Positions 8,661 through 17,620 of a stretch of 17,620 bases of DNA are shown piece after piece. The position numbers were made by a program, and so were the translations under genes. The stretch covers positions 3,306,914 to 3,324,533 of the forward strand of contig NW_006920411.1 of the NCBI RefSeq assembly GCF_000344685.1. Reading direction: 5' to 3'. The DNA comes from Gloeophyllum trabeum ATCC 11539. Its lineage: Eukaryota; Basidiomycota; Agaricomycetes; Gloeophyllales; Gloeophyllaceae. The notes under the pieces were generated by a model that had not been told where the DNA came from, did no database searches, and worked only from the letters and a program-made list of their open reading frames with translations. The stretch's first letter is position 1; each line of letters begins with the position of its first letter.

Positions 8661-10168
8661 ACGGCGCATTCGGGTTAGTACAGAGAACGTTGTGTAAAGT
8701 ATCGAGGACTTACTGGCTCAGCCCGAGGATGCTGGGCCCTATGTCTCGTCTCGCGGGGGCCTTATCCATACCCACATCGCCTTGCTGAAGAGCCGGAGGG
8801 CGCGAGGGGGACCGGGGGTATGCGAGCGAGGCATTTGCGATGATATGCAGCTCGACTCGGCATGCGCTGCCCCGGAAGGGGTACACACGTTCTACGAGGC
8901 CAGATGACGGCTGAGGCGCTCCCCGTGGCTGTGCATACGGCATGAGGGGTACCCCATGATGGGGCCCGAGACTTCTCCTGCGGCCATAACGCTCGCAGGT
9001 AGCCGTCGTGTATGGATACCCGCAGATCGCCGACCATCTTCACCGTAGAGAGTAGAGGCGCCGAGACCGACGTGGCGACGCTAGGCACGTGCCTGAGCTC
9101 CAGAAGTAAAGACGGGCCGAGGGGGACGACGGTAGGGAACGTGGACGAGGTAGTTGTCAGAGAGGTAGAAAGGTAGCGGTGCCGAGTAAAGAAAAGGCGG
9201 GAGGGGGTAGACACGAGCAGAACACGTTGCACCAGAGCGTCGGAGTGTGGCGTCGACTCGTCGCGTCAATCCTGCAAGACAAGATATAACCGGTCAGAAT
9301 GGACGAGAAGCACGATAGAGAGCGACATACCAAATGAAAGCACTCTCGGGCAAGTCGAAGGAAGCGGGTTGATCATGAGGTCTTGCACGAAGACCTCGAG
9401 CTGCCCAAGGACGATGTGCCGAAGAAGTCGGGGACGAGCGCGAAGCAAACGGTGCTCTGTCAGACTTGACGTGGTACCAAATTGGGGAGTCTGAGCTAGC
9501 GAGACGCGTACAAAAGCCGTTGTGACACAGCCGAGTTGGGGAGTGAGTCGGGACACAGAGGAGCGAAGACCATAGATTATAGATTGATATTGTACAAAGG
9601 ACAACTATTGAAATGCTGATAAAGAAGTTAGCTGAGGAAAGAACAAAGGGAATCGCCTGGCGTACCATAGTTCCAAGGAGCCCGTTGAGACTGCCGCGAC
9701 ATAGCCTTCACCTGATGGCCTATGCGCGTCCGCGTTCGTCAAAGGACACGGAGATCTGGCCGCCAGACGCGCCTGTGCGAGTAGCACTAGTTCGCGGGGC
9801 GAGAACCTCGCACAAAGTCCCTGTCGTGCCGAATGCGGTGAACCCGACAGACTAAGTTAGCCGCCAGCGCGCGTACGAGGGGACGGGGTGGTCATCGCGA
9901 GTCGTCTCCTTCGTTTCGCCGCTAGCAAGGCAGGCTGGAACGACTTGAGGCTGGACTATTCGATCCAAGTCTGCAAAGTAACCACCACTGTTTTGATATA
10001 AAGGGTCGTATCCCGCGAGTTGAGAAACATGACACGAACGGGCGGTGGAGGGGAAGGCGATTCGCGGCAAAACGAGTCTTGAGATATCCATAGCACGTCG
10101 TTCAGACCAGTCTTCTTTCGCGGAGTTTCCTTTTCAGAGATGTATCTGGTTTCATTCGTAAACTCGTC
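8661..10168. other. No assignable gene
   Basis: GC-rich sequence with overlapping open frames on both strands (for example minus 8762-9232, 9266-9604, 9294-9668). None has a recognisable domain or a convincing splice context. The minus frame near 9270-9430 has a somewhat protein-like hydrophobic composition, which I cannot place. The downstream end of the GCM/MULE element should lie in here, but I could not find its terminal repeat. Confidence 0.3.
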
Positions 10169-10266
10169 CTATACACATTGCAGACGCACCGACCACCTCC
10201 TGAGCTAGAAGGACAGTGAGTTAGTTAATGCTCATCTCCCTCCTACTAGTTCAACAAGGAGCATAC

Positions 10267-10480
10267 CCGAATTGATCTTCGACGCTCCTGGTCCTGCCAC
10301 AACTCATCAACAATGTCAGTTTCATCGATCCACTCTTCCAGGGGACCAGTGCCATCCTCAAAATGACACATTCACCACCATACAACCCTCCACATATTCC
10401 GATTTTCCCTTCGCCGCCTTTCAATAAGACGCACAGGATACCAATATGTTCCTTGGCGAACTAAGGCTCCCTTCCCAGGC
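10267..10480 (-). other. Trp-rich C-terminal module of the GCM/MULE gene
   Basis: This exon reads GKGALVRQGTYWYPVRLIE, then WRVVWW, a stop, and CHFEDGTGPLEEW with DIVDELW further on. The pattern of a Tyr-Trp-Tyr-Pro strand, a basic turn and a Trp-Trp strand resembles a small beta-barrel reader (SH3, Tudor or PWWP-like). That fold is my inference. The phase (1 + 213 nt) fits the exons on both sides. Confidence 0.5.
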
Positions 10481-10689
10481 CTGTCATAAACAAACATGTG
10501 AGGTAAGCATGATATGTATGCTCAACTTCTTTACATTTGATTACTCACAGAAGGCGTTGAGCCAAGGTCTGAACGCGAGTCCGCCGGGAGCTGTGGTACT
10601 CGTGAGCATGCGACACAGGTGAGCAATGGACAAACATACCGGCGTCTCCCTGGAGGTGAAGTGTCAAATAATTCATTGTAGCGATCGGG

Positions 10690-10850
10690 TCGACACCGGT
10701 CACAGATAAATGGAACCTTTGTCTCAAGCTTGCTTGCTCGACCACCTTTTTGGCATGCCAGGTGCGACCAGTTCCGACACGAGTTACAGAATATAACTTC
10801 ACCTATTATCTCAAGACTGTGGCCATCCCCTTCAAGTCCACAACGGCATT
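10690..10850 (-). other. PHD-type zinc finger of the GCM/MULE gene
   Basis: The exon 10950-10640 contains CRCG, then IFCNSCRNWSHLACQK, then PFICDRCRP. This gives the C4-H-C3 order of a PHD finger, with the usual Trp two residues before the His. PHD fingers generally read histone H3 tails. Here the finger sits C-terminal to the peptidase. Confidence 0.75.
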
Positions 10851-11189
10851 GGAAGCTGAAATTGTTACGGCGAGAAGTTGCACCGTTTGCGAGGGGAACA
10901 TCAAGTGAGCTGGAAGCCTTGGAGTCTGGCACTATGTCAGACCCGGCTTTCTCCATTGCAGGGGTATGACTACCACAACCATGCTCGCTCTCACCATTTC
11001 TCCACCAGAACCACCCTCGGTATTGTAACCTTCGTGTTCGTAGTCGATTGTCCGATTACTGTAAGGGTTCCTTAGCCAGGAGCGCTTGTGCTCTGCCAGT
11101 TTCCGAAACCCAGCCCTGTGCACTGATAACACAGGTGCATGCTGTAGTGACTGAGTCGACACTTGTATGCCATACAGCTTCTGGAATTT

Positions 11190-12260
11190 GGCGGACTGGC
11201 CATGGAAAATTTTCTCTTGAGCTGCACTGCTGCCTCGCAAATGGTAGACAAGTGCATATGTCCGGAAACCGGGAGGATGATGAATATTTGGGCCAACAAT
11301 ATACATGACATGCTTGCCTGTCTCTTGCATAGCATATCCAACCCCAGATAGCCCGTCATACGTAATGATATGCCGATCTGGGGTAAGAAAACGTGCCATA
11401 AAGTGTGACTTTTCATCACTATAGAATGCCCTCCCCACTAGATCATATGCAACGCCGTCATTGACAGCTGCAGAAGACTGTGGACGGAGTAACTTGGGGC
11501 AGTCCCAGACACGTCCCTCGGATGAGACAACATCGATAACCAGCATGACTGGGAGCGAAAGGCAGAGGCGGCTCTCGTCAACATACCCAGAACATAGAGG
11601 TGTTCCATCTGAACTCCACCAGCACGAGTCGATGGACTCGGATTCCACACCGCTAGGTTTCATCCGTGCTGAAAGCCATTTCTGAATACTGCCACCGAAG
11701 CTTTCATGAGCGATGTCGTCTAGTTGATTGTAGAAGCTGTTCTGCACGGTCCTGGTGATATCAAAATGGGTTATTCCATCGGAAGGCTTAGTTTTGCGCC
11801 TCAGTGGACTACATCGGCGCATGATAGTGTAGCCGGTAAAATATGCACGGCCCCAAGATGCTACTCCACCATTGGAGTATCGCACGATTGCAGCTAACCA
11901 CGCCTAGAACAGTTTTCAGTAATCATCCAGAGAGATCATGTCACGGTTCACGCACCCAAAGGGAATCAGATGAGTCCAGCAAGGTAATATAGCGACGCTG
12001 ATGCAGAAACTTGCGGAATCCATCACGCTGCTCGACGAGTTGGGCCGATAGCTCACTATGTTCCATCCCTTGTTCAGCTGAAGCAATATTCCGAAGGTGC
12101 AGGGTATCCCACAATGCCCTCAAAGGCTGTCCCGGAGCTAACTGAGCACAACGTTGCTCCAGGTCATAGAAGTCACGGTGAACAGCTTCGTATATGAGCT
12201 GCAATGATGTATCCAGCCAGCATGAGTGCTTTGACCACTTGTAGCTCACATACACAACTT
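11190..12260 (-). other. USP-like cysteine peptidase domain of the GCM/MULE gene
   Basis: The Cys box reads YVSYKWSKHSCWLDTSLQLI (near 12260-12200), corresponding to the GNTCYxNSxLQ box of ubiquitin-specific peptidases. The His box, some 270 codons later across the intron at 11904-11955, reads YDLVGRAFYSDEKSHFMARF then HIITYDG, matching the GHYxAY and following Asp region. Cys, His and Asp are all in place, although the oxyanion Asn/Gln ahead of the Cys is not obvious. Family knowledge suggests removal of ubiquitin or a ubiquitin-like protein; the substrate is unknown. Confidence 0.65.
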
Positions 12261-12599
12261 TCTTCTTCTTCCGTGGGGACTCCTGAAGCGTACCGTCATG
12301 TAAGCCAGTGTTACCAGTTCGCTTCCGACCCAATAGCTCCACTGTGGTATCTGGTGGTCTGCCATCGTTGCGGTTCCGGCGTACTTCTTGTTTATCCGGA
12401 GCCCGAGTTGGCTTAATCCTCCCAATGTGACCCGCCGTGATCTTCCAAGGCTCGGCTTTGCCATAACATATGAGTGTTCCTCCTGTATGAGTTGTATCAG
12501 TGTATAGTCACTCACAATGAACCACAATCCACACACTCACCCAGATTCGCATTTGCAACCACTGGTAGTAACTAGCAAAGGATTGGAGTGCCCTCAGGC

Positions 12600-13520
12600 C
12601 TTCCATCAAGGCGTGATCCCTGCCAACAGCTGAGTAGAGCTTGTGATGCATGGCCTCTTCCGCATTGGTGGTGTCAGGCAAAGCGGCCCATAGGTCATCA
12701 GTCATATGACGGTGACTTGGGAATAAGAGTGGAGCATGTGACTCCCGGAGCCACCACTGCAACCATGCTTGGGCTCGAGGGAACTCATGAACAAGAGTGT
12801 CCGCACGACTCTGGAAAGTCTCAATATCGTCAGCAGTCAGGAGACCGTTGACGAGGTGCTCGAAGACATCAGAGTGTCCATGTGGTACGATGTTCCCATT
12901 CCGCTTGATGCGAGTCGTCCCAGCCCGGAAGTGCTCTTGACACCCTTTCAACACACATGTGGCATCTGCCCGTAGTTGACTTTCAGAGCGCTCATCCTCT
13001 CTTTGCATCTTCCAAAACAACACATAGGCTTCTAAAAATCCTGCCCGCTGCACTTCTCCATAATCCATAACCTGTTTTCCATGTATTACGGTCTGAGAAT
13101 ATGCCTCTTTTAACAGATGATTGTACGAACCTGGGCAAGCATCTTGTCTGTGAGAACAATGCTTCGGTCTGCACACTGCTTCGCAATGCTGAGGAAAAGC
13201 GCCAAGAAGTGGCATTTGTAGTGCTCCGCACTTTGCCCATTTGAATATGAGAACATAACCGGAACCCAGCGTAGCAACTCTTCCGAGAAGGTTGAAGTGA
13301 CTATCAGAATGGAATCACGGTCCTTCCAAAACTTGTGAGCAGCATCACTGACAAGACCGTTCACGGGCTCATTGAGAACAGCCTCTCTTGCAAGCAGGGA
13401 TCGCATAAACTCAGTCTGAAGCGCAATGACAGTTACATGTCCAATCTGGCTCCAGACTATGAAGCCTGCATTTTCTTGGTCCAATTGAGCAAAGTCCTTG
13501 ACAAAATTGTTGCCAGATAT
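12600..13520 (-). other. MULE-like DDE transposase core of the GCM/MULE gene
   Basis: First acidic residue is in GLVSDAAHKFW. It is followed by the family-typical VPVMFSYSNGQSAEHYKCHF. Second is in VMDYGEVQRAGF, directly after the 59-nt intron 13072-13130. Third is probably Glu in PDTTNAEEAMHHKLY, preceded by WLQWWLR. All three catalytic positions look intact, so the core is undamaged apart from the upstream nonsense codons. Confidence 0.65.
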
Positions 13521-13729
13521 TCCCCCACGTATACTTCCTTTGATCCTCTGACGCTCTTTGCGCACTCTGTCTTGATTCACTAAAACTGGTGAAATGTCGG
13601 CAACAGACTCCTGTGGGCCTTAAAGGCCAGGTACGCCAACGAGAAGTTGTAGGGGGCCTGCAGCTGGATGCTGTGAGACAATAGATTCAAAGTGGACTCG
13701 CTCATCACGAGTAAGGTGGAGGACATGGG

Positions 13730-13955
13730 TTAAGCGTTCGTGATTGTGCTTGCCACCATTCACGTAATGTACCCCTCCCCGCCATGTATACAGCCTCGAT
13801 ACGATAGGGCACTTCTGATGCTGCAAAGTAGCACCACATTGGCAGGGTTGTAGGAGTTGTGAGTCAATTCCAAGCTTCCTGGTCTGCGGGCGAACAAGGA
13901 TATCGCACCGCTCATTATCACATCGAATAACGCCCATGCATCGGCGTTCTGAGAC
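13730..13955 (-). other. GCM/WRKY-like zinc finger of the GCM/MULE gene
   Basis: The product reads RRCMGVIRCDNERCD, then QPCQCGA, HQKCP, and finally GGKHNHER. The spaced Cys pairs, a YTWRGG strand and the final His-x-His match the WRKY-GCM1 zinc finger class, which is known from MULE-family transposases as the DNA-binding part. Confidence 0.65.
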
Positions 13956-14673
13956 TCGGCCATCCTGCCAGCGAGCTGCACTTGTGGAATGCTTGCCCTT
14001 TTTGTTCGATAGAGTGTTGCCTCGATATGACCAGTGCAACATCAGATGGCCGGTCTTCTCGAAGGCGGGCCAGTCAAAGTCAAGGTTGAGCACGCCATCT
14101 GGCCAACCATCCCATGACGGAGGCTCAGAGCGGGATGCACCATGCGAAGAGGCAGAGGAAGAACATTCTGATTCTGCCGAGGATGCGGTCTTCTCCTCTG
14201 TAGACTCCGCTGGGACCAGCTTTCGAGTTCCTTTGCTCTTTCACCATAAGGTGGGCCAAAAAGCACCAAGCCTGCGGTGTTTGGGCTCCTTGGTTGGCGC
14301 TGATATGTTAGCAGGAGCAGAGGGGCCCCTGCGTGGAGCGGTGCATAGGTCACCATGTACTCCATGGGAGTTGCTCTGTATGTAGCCGATTGTCTCCCCT
14401 AGAATAGAAGGATGTTGAGGGCAGATGATGCCATGTCAGATATGGAAGCATACCATGGACATTGAATACAGGCAATAGCCCTAGTGGCTGCTTGTCGACT
14501 TCGGAAGCAGGTTCATCTTCACGTTCTGGCCGGAAGTACTTCCGCACATGCTGTACAAACCCCTGGAAGGGTCTGTTGGACAGACATCACAGGAGACGGA
14601 CAGAACAACTTACAGAAACTGACCATCGTCGCATATCTTGCACGAAGAGTGCTTACACTGTCGAAAGGGACTG

Positions 14674-15140
14674 CTGAGGGTATGTTGAGAATTGAATCAC
14701 TCAGCGATCGTGCTGGACAGGCATATTTTGCACTAGTGCATAGGACATGATCAGGAACATGATCGGACTCAGGCCAAAAGCTTAAGACATACCAGTGACT
14801 TGATACCGATCGCGGATGTGATCGGCAGTTGAGTACTCGGCCTCGGAATGACTTTCTCAACTAGTAAGTGTCATGCTCTGAAGTGGACTGGCAGCACGGC
14901 TACTTTACAACATCTATGGTGAATGTCTTAGGAAAGTATAGTAAATATAGGAGAAGAAGGAGCAGTCTACCTGTTGAACTGTTGAGATCCTGACTGCGTA
15001 TCCCGAGATTTGCCCCTGACACCGAGGTGGCGATGTGGTCGTGATCGCGAGGCAGCCATTCGATCTTGAGCTGAGCTGCTGGCTGCTGAATATTCTGGCG
15101 CAGGCCGTGATCCAACTGGGAGTCGTGACAAAGGTGGTCA
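14674..15140. other. Upstream region of the GCM/MULE gene, little seen
   Basis: A minus-strand segment (about 14860-14793) ending at a GTATGT donor reads plausibly as protein and may be the first exon. Its phase does not join to the next exon with any AG I can find. The rest shows no coding motif; promoter and terminal repeat are not identified. Confidence 0.3.
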
Positions 15141-16052
15141 ATCGGGCGCCGAGCCGTGGCGAACTTGTTGCGAATCTTTGGCGAATCGTGGCGAATTGTT
15201 GACGAACTGAGGCGAATCATTGGCGAACCATGGCGAAGTGTTGGCGAAGTGTTGGTGAAGTGTGGCGAATCGTTGGGGACCATTAGCAAATCTATGGTGA
15301 ACTCGTTTAGAGTCGGGTTTGAGTACAGTAAGGAAATAGTCTTGCGTACCTGTTGCTATCCTCCTCGTTGCCCATGTTGGTCGAACCACTTGTAGACAGC
15401 CCTGGCACCTAATGCCAAATATTGTCCGACTGCGAGCCAGGCTACATCTAGGTTTTGCCCCATGGACGGTCGTACTGGCAGTCCTCCAGGATTGTGGTCC
15501 GCGAAGTACGGCAGTCAAAGGGAGGCAGAAAAACAGAGTTGTTGAAAGCGGTACCTTGCACGGCGCTAGGGAGCCACATCCGTTGATGCCAAACGGGAAG
15601 CATGACAAGCGCGTATCTCGAAGTCGTCTTTACGTCTTGCCGGCATTACTCACGCTTGACCACCCTCATCCAACAACATAAGCTCGAGGGGCGTGAATAT
15701 GGGATGAATTATCCCTGACATCAACGAGTTGTGGGATGTATTGCTACATGCATTACCTGGTAGTCTTATTGAGTAGTTGGGAGTCTGGAATTTGTTTACA
15801 TAATTTATGCACATGAACTACCATTGTACACTTACGCTGTGAACAGGGATGGCCGTAGACACTAGGAGGAAATCAAGGACTAGTCCGGAGTCGGGAGGAG
15901 CGTGAGAGACGAGGACATGGACGTCTGCTATTCGCCCCAGGTTGACTCAATGCGGTGCTCGCGTTCGCCACGGGCCGACTCACAGCAAAAGTTCGCCACT
16001 TCGCCATTTCGCCACGATTCGCCACTGATTCGCCACTTTTCCGGTGCCCGAT
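15141..16052. mobile_element. Non-autonomous DNA element with TGGCGAA/TTCGCCA subterminal clusters
   Basis: The left end ATCGGGCGCCG...GTGGCGAA matches the complement of the right end (ATCGGGCACCG...GTGGCGAA), about 23 bp with one gap and a few mismatches. Inside the left end, about nine TGGCGAA-like units lie between 15151 and 15276. Inside the right end, six TTCGCCA units lie between 15963 and 16037, in inverted orientation. The interior (912 bp in total) has no recognisable transposase. Target-site duplication is not evident; at most AT flanks a shorter end definition. The family is not identified. Confidence 0.6.
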
Positions 16053-16623
16053 GATAAGCCTCAGGATCGTCTGACCCCCGAAAACGCGGATTCAGCACAT
16101 CATACAAGCCCTCCGGAGCTTATTCGACACAGCACTCACACGCCACTAGGCTTCTATGGGCTCTAAAAGACTTTTTCTATTTAGCTCCAGACTTCCTAAC
16201 ATCCTCGAGGCGTACACGGACCCATTCCGCAATTTATCCCCGCGCACCGAAGCTCCGGAGTGACTTAACCAATGCGACTTCTAGCTGCATTAGCTCCGGG
16301 ACCCGCGGACACTTCTATCGAGGGGTGTCTTCCTCATGCCCACCCTCCAGCACTCACTCCCCCTCATTTCCGTCAAGATACCGAAGGTGCGGACGCATAC
16401 GAGTCACCATAAGGTCAGCATCAGTCAGCAAACGGCCGGAGGTAATTAACACGTGACCGGCGTGTCGCACGGAGTGATGGGACCGCTTGGGTCAGGTGGC
16501 GAAGCGTCGAGGCGACCTATAGGGGCTGGAAAGAGCAAGTGGGAGCGCAAGAGAGTCGTATGGTATATGGTATAGCAGAGGAAAGTGCTGAGCAATCCTG
16601 TGGGTAGTGGCATTTATTTGTTA
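16053..16623. other. No gene seen; a pair of inverted CTCCGGAG decamers
   Basis: No coding motif found. AGCTCCGGAG at 16251-16260 is the exact complement of 16111-16120, but the core is palindromic and the flanks do not match, so it is only noted. Confidence 0.3.
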
Positions 16624-16972
16624 TTTATCTCCGGACGGTCGCAAAGCCATTCCTGTAGTATAAATTGTACAAAGTAGCATATAGAAAAACAAGTTTTTCG
16701 ACTTCACCATCTCAGAGAATCAGACGTTACGATCTCAGCGACCAGAGAAGTTCGAAAGCGTCGAACTTAGCGACTTATAACCAATCCTAGCTTTGCCAAT
16801 AGGCCTGACTCGTCGAGAGAAATATCTCCGCCATTGATTTAACTAGTTCCGGTGAGGCTCACGCAGCGAAACAAAATTAAACAACTCTTCCTAGCATCTT
16901 CTACTCCCGTGAGCCCGAACCTACACTCGGTTCCGTGGTTTGCAACTTTGTTTGCGACTTTTCGGAGATAAA
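16624..16972. mobile_element. Candidate MITE with TA flanks (Tc1/mariner type)
   Basis: TTTATCTCC...GTCGCAAA at 16624-16645 is the complement of 16951-16972 with three mismatches in 22. TA lies immediately outside both ends (16622-16623 and 16973-16974), as expected for Tc1/mariner target duplication. Length 349 bp, AT-richer than the surroundings, with no open frame of note. Family assignment depends on the TA flanks only. Confidence 0.5.
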
Positions 16973-17196
16973 TACTCCGGAGCGTCCATTAGTGTTTGTT
17001 TCAGGCGTCAAGGTTTTGTTTTATTTTTCTAGGTCTTCCTACGGGCTATCCTACGGCGTCTTACTCCTCCTTTCCCCCTCAAACTATTAAATACCCTTCA
17101 GTTGTCTCGGACCGCCTTCACCCATATCACGGGGTTTAGGTTTATTTCTTTTGGTCCTTGGTGATTGTTGTGTGTCAGTGCATATCAGCGTTCGTA

Positions 17197-17620
17197 ATGC
17201 GCATGGCGTGCATCCGTTGGACGATCGAGCGCATCCATGCGAGTCACGGAGGGGGGTTAGCGCCAGTCTGGAAGAACACTATAGACGAGCCTGCGTATTG
17301 GGAGAAGGTTGTGCTGGAAAACAACATACCCCCGGACTGGATTGACGACCTCAAGTCCTCGCACTTCTTGAAAGCCGAAGGACGAGACCTGGTGGGGGTG
17401 GGCTTCTGCGGAAAACCAATTTCCTGGGTGGTGGACGATGAGCTCTACACTTTGCTCAAGCGGAGGGTCGCGCTTTATTTCATCTGGGGCAATGCGCAGG
17501 CCTGGAAACAAAAAAGCTTACCTCCAAGGCCAGACTTCTTCTAACGCTTCTCGCCAGGTGAAGATCACATCAAGGTGTTCTTCGATCCACCTCAGCATTT
17601 CACCCTTTCCTACGCTGCAC
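17197..17620 (+). pseudogene. Unknown fungal protein, partial at the window edge, with an in-frame stop
   Basis: From ATG 17197-17199 the frame runs to TAA at 17542-17544 (115 codons), then stays open and protein-like to the edge (RFSPGEDHIKVFFDPPQHF). The TAA may be a nonsense mutation (CAA to TAA) or lie in an unseen intron. The product has the pattern PPDWIDDLKSSHFLK, a Gly-Val-Gly strand, then ALYFIWGNAQAW. This resembles unnamed proteins common in basidiomycetes, but I recall no function. Upstream, TATTAAATA near 17085 and a pyrimidine-rich tract could be a promoter. An AG at 17178 could instead be a splice acceptor, making this an internal exon. Confidence 0.5.

Larger units (their letters stand above)
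10169..14673 (-). pseudogene. GCM/WRKY-finger, MULE-like transposase, USP-like peptidase and PHD-finger fusion; three in-frame stops
   Basis: Minus-strand exons in gene order: about 14673-14614, 14572-14454, 14398-13131, 13071-12537, 12482-11956, 11903-10995, 10950-10640, 10590-10549, 10480-10267, 10204-10169. Introns are 41-68 nt with GT-AG ends. Phases agree from the second exon to the stop, so no frameshift is needed over about 3.9 kb. Domains in order: Cys-rich start (CKHSSCKICDDGQF); Ser/Lys-rich linker; GCM-like finger; DDE transposase; USP-like peptidase; PHD finger; Trp-rich C-terminal module (GTYWYPVRLIE, WRVVWW). In-frame stops are TGA at 14243-14241, TAA at 13622-13620 and TGA at 10374-10372. 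Sense resumes in frame after each, so they are nonsense mutations in a once intact gene. An upstream exon ending at 14793 (AEYSTADHIRDRYQVT) is possible, but its phase does not fit. The family call is by motif; I know of no standard name for this architecture. Confidence 0.75.
10169..14673 (-). mobile_element. MULE-like DNA transposon relic; termini not found
   Basis: The gene content (DDE transposase with a DNA-binding zinc finger) marks this as a transposon. Coordinates given are only those of the gene. I looked for terminal inverted repeats between 9850-10168 and 14680-15140 and found none I could defend. Confidence 0.55.

Noticed and set aside
9266..9668. Overlapping minus-strand frames with hydrophobic content
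   Set aside because: Two frames overlap with no recognisable motif, no convincing splice sites and no neighbours to support them.
10932..11885. A stand-alone 317-residue minus-strand gene
   Set aside because: Its start is a GTG inside a longer exon, and its last residues run through an intron. Splice phases join it to the transposase upstream and the PHD finger downstream.
13597..13620. A 24-nt GT-AG intron that would remove the TAA at 13620-13622
   Set aside because: GTACCTGG...CCACAG is in frame but far shorter than any other intron here (41 nt or more), and the residues on both sides are family-like, so a nonsense mutation is more likely.
14042..14365. A separate 107-residue minus-strand gene beginning with ATG
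   Set aside because: It is in a different frame from the GCM exon. The exon frame joins the upstream exon through the 14399-14453 intron with correct phase, leaving one nonsense codon.
15138..15608. Minus-strand open frame of 156 residues, and a plus-strand one at 15412-15681
   Set aside because: Both fall in the non-autonomous element; the first is partly translated 7-mer repeats (Phe-Ala-Asn/Thr runs) and neither shows a domain.
15151..16037. CRISPR-like array from regularly recurring 7-mers
   Set aside because: Repeats are only 7-8 bp, unevenly spaced, inverted between two clusters, and the genome is eukaryotic.

Overview
The window looks like a transposon-rich stretch of a basidiomycete (Agaricomycete-like) fungal genome. 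The evidence is reading frames broken by many 41-75 nt GT-AG introns, and several transposon families that are all disabled or non-autonomous. I found no intact host gene, tRNA, rRNA or CRISPR array. All gene models were spliced by hand from sequence. Exon phases were checked; family names rest on motif recognition, not database search.

Layout, left to right. (1) 1-889, minus strand: the 5' end of a Ty1/copia retrotransposon, with a 332-bp LTR, a half-tRNA-iMet primer site and a frameshifted Gag start running off the left edge. (2) About 1070-1765 and 7660-8660: a degenerate GC-rich repeat array, apparently split by the next element. (3) 2198-7623: a 5.4-kb hAT element with matching TIRs and subterminal repeats. 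It carries an 18-exon gene (2975-7383, +) whose predicted product is two hydrophobic segments, a ubiquitin-like domain ending in Gly-Gly, an acidic/basic linker, a BED zinc finger and a hAT transposase. One catalytic Asp is Tyr and there is a one-base frameshift. (4) About 8660-10168: nothing assigned. (5) 10169-14673, minus strand: a second, unrelated transposon gene of at least ten exons. It reads as a Cys-rich N-terminus, a GCM/WRKY-like zinc finger, a MULE-like DDE transposase, a USP-like cysteine peptidase, a PHD finger and a C-terminal Trp-rich module. It has three in-frame stops, each one C-to-T change from a sense codon. (6) 15141-16052: a 0.9-kb non-autonomous element with TIRs and clustered TGGCGAA/TTCGCCA motifs. 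(7) 16624-16972: a 349-bp MITE flanked by TA. (8) 17197-right edge, plus strand: a partial gene of unknown function, also with an in-frame stop.

The main result is that two unrelated DNA transposons side by side each carry a ubiquitin-system module: a ubiquitin-like domain fused to a hAT transposase, and a USP-like peptidase with a PHD finger fused to a MULE-like transposase. Both copies look dead, so intact relatives would be needed for function.
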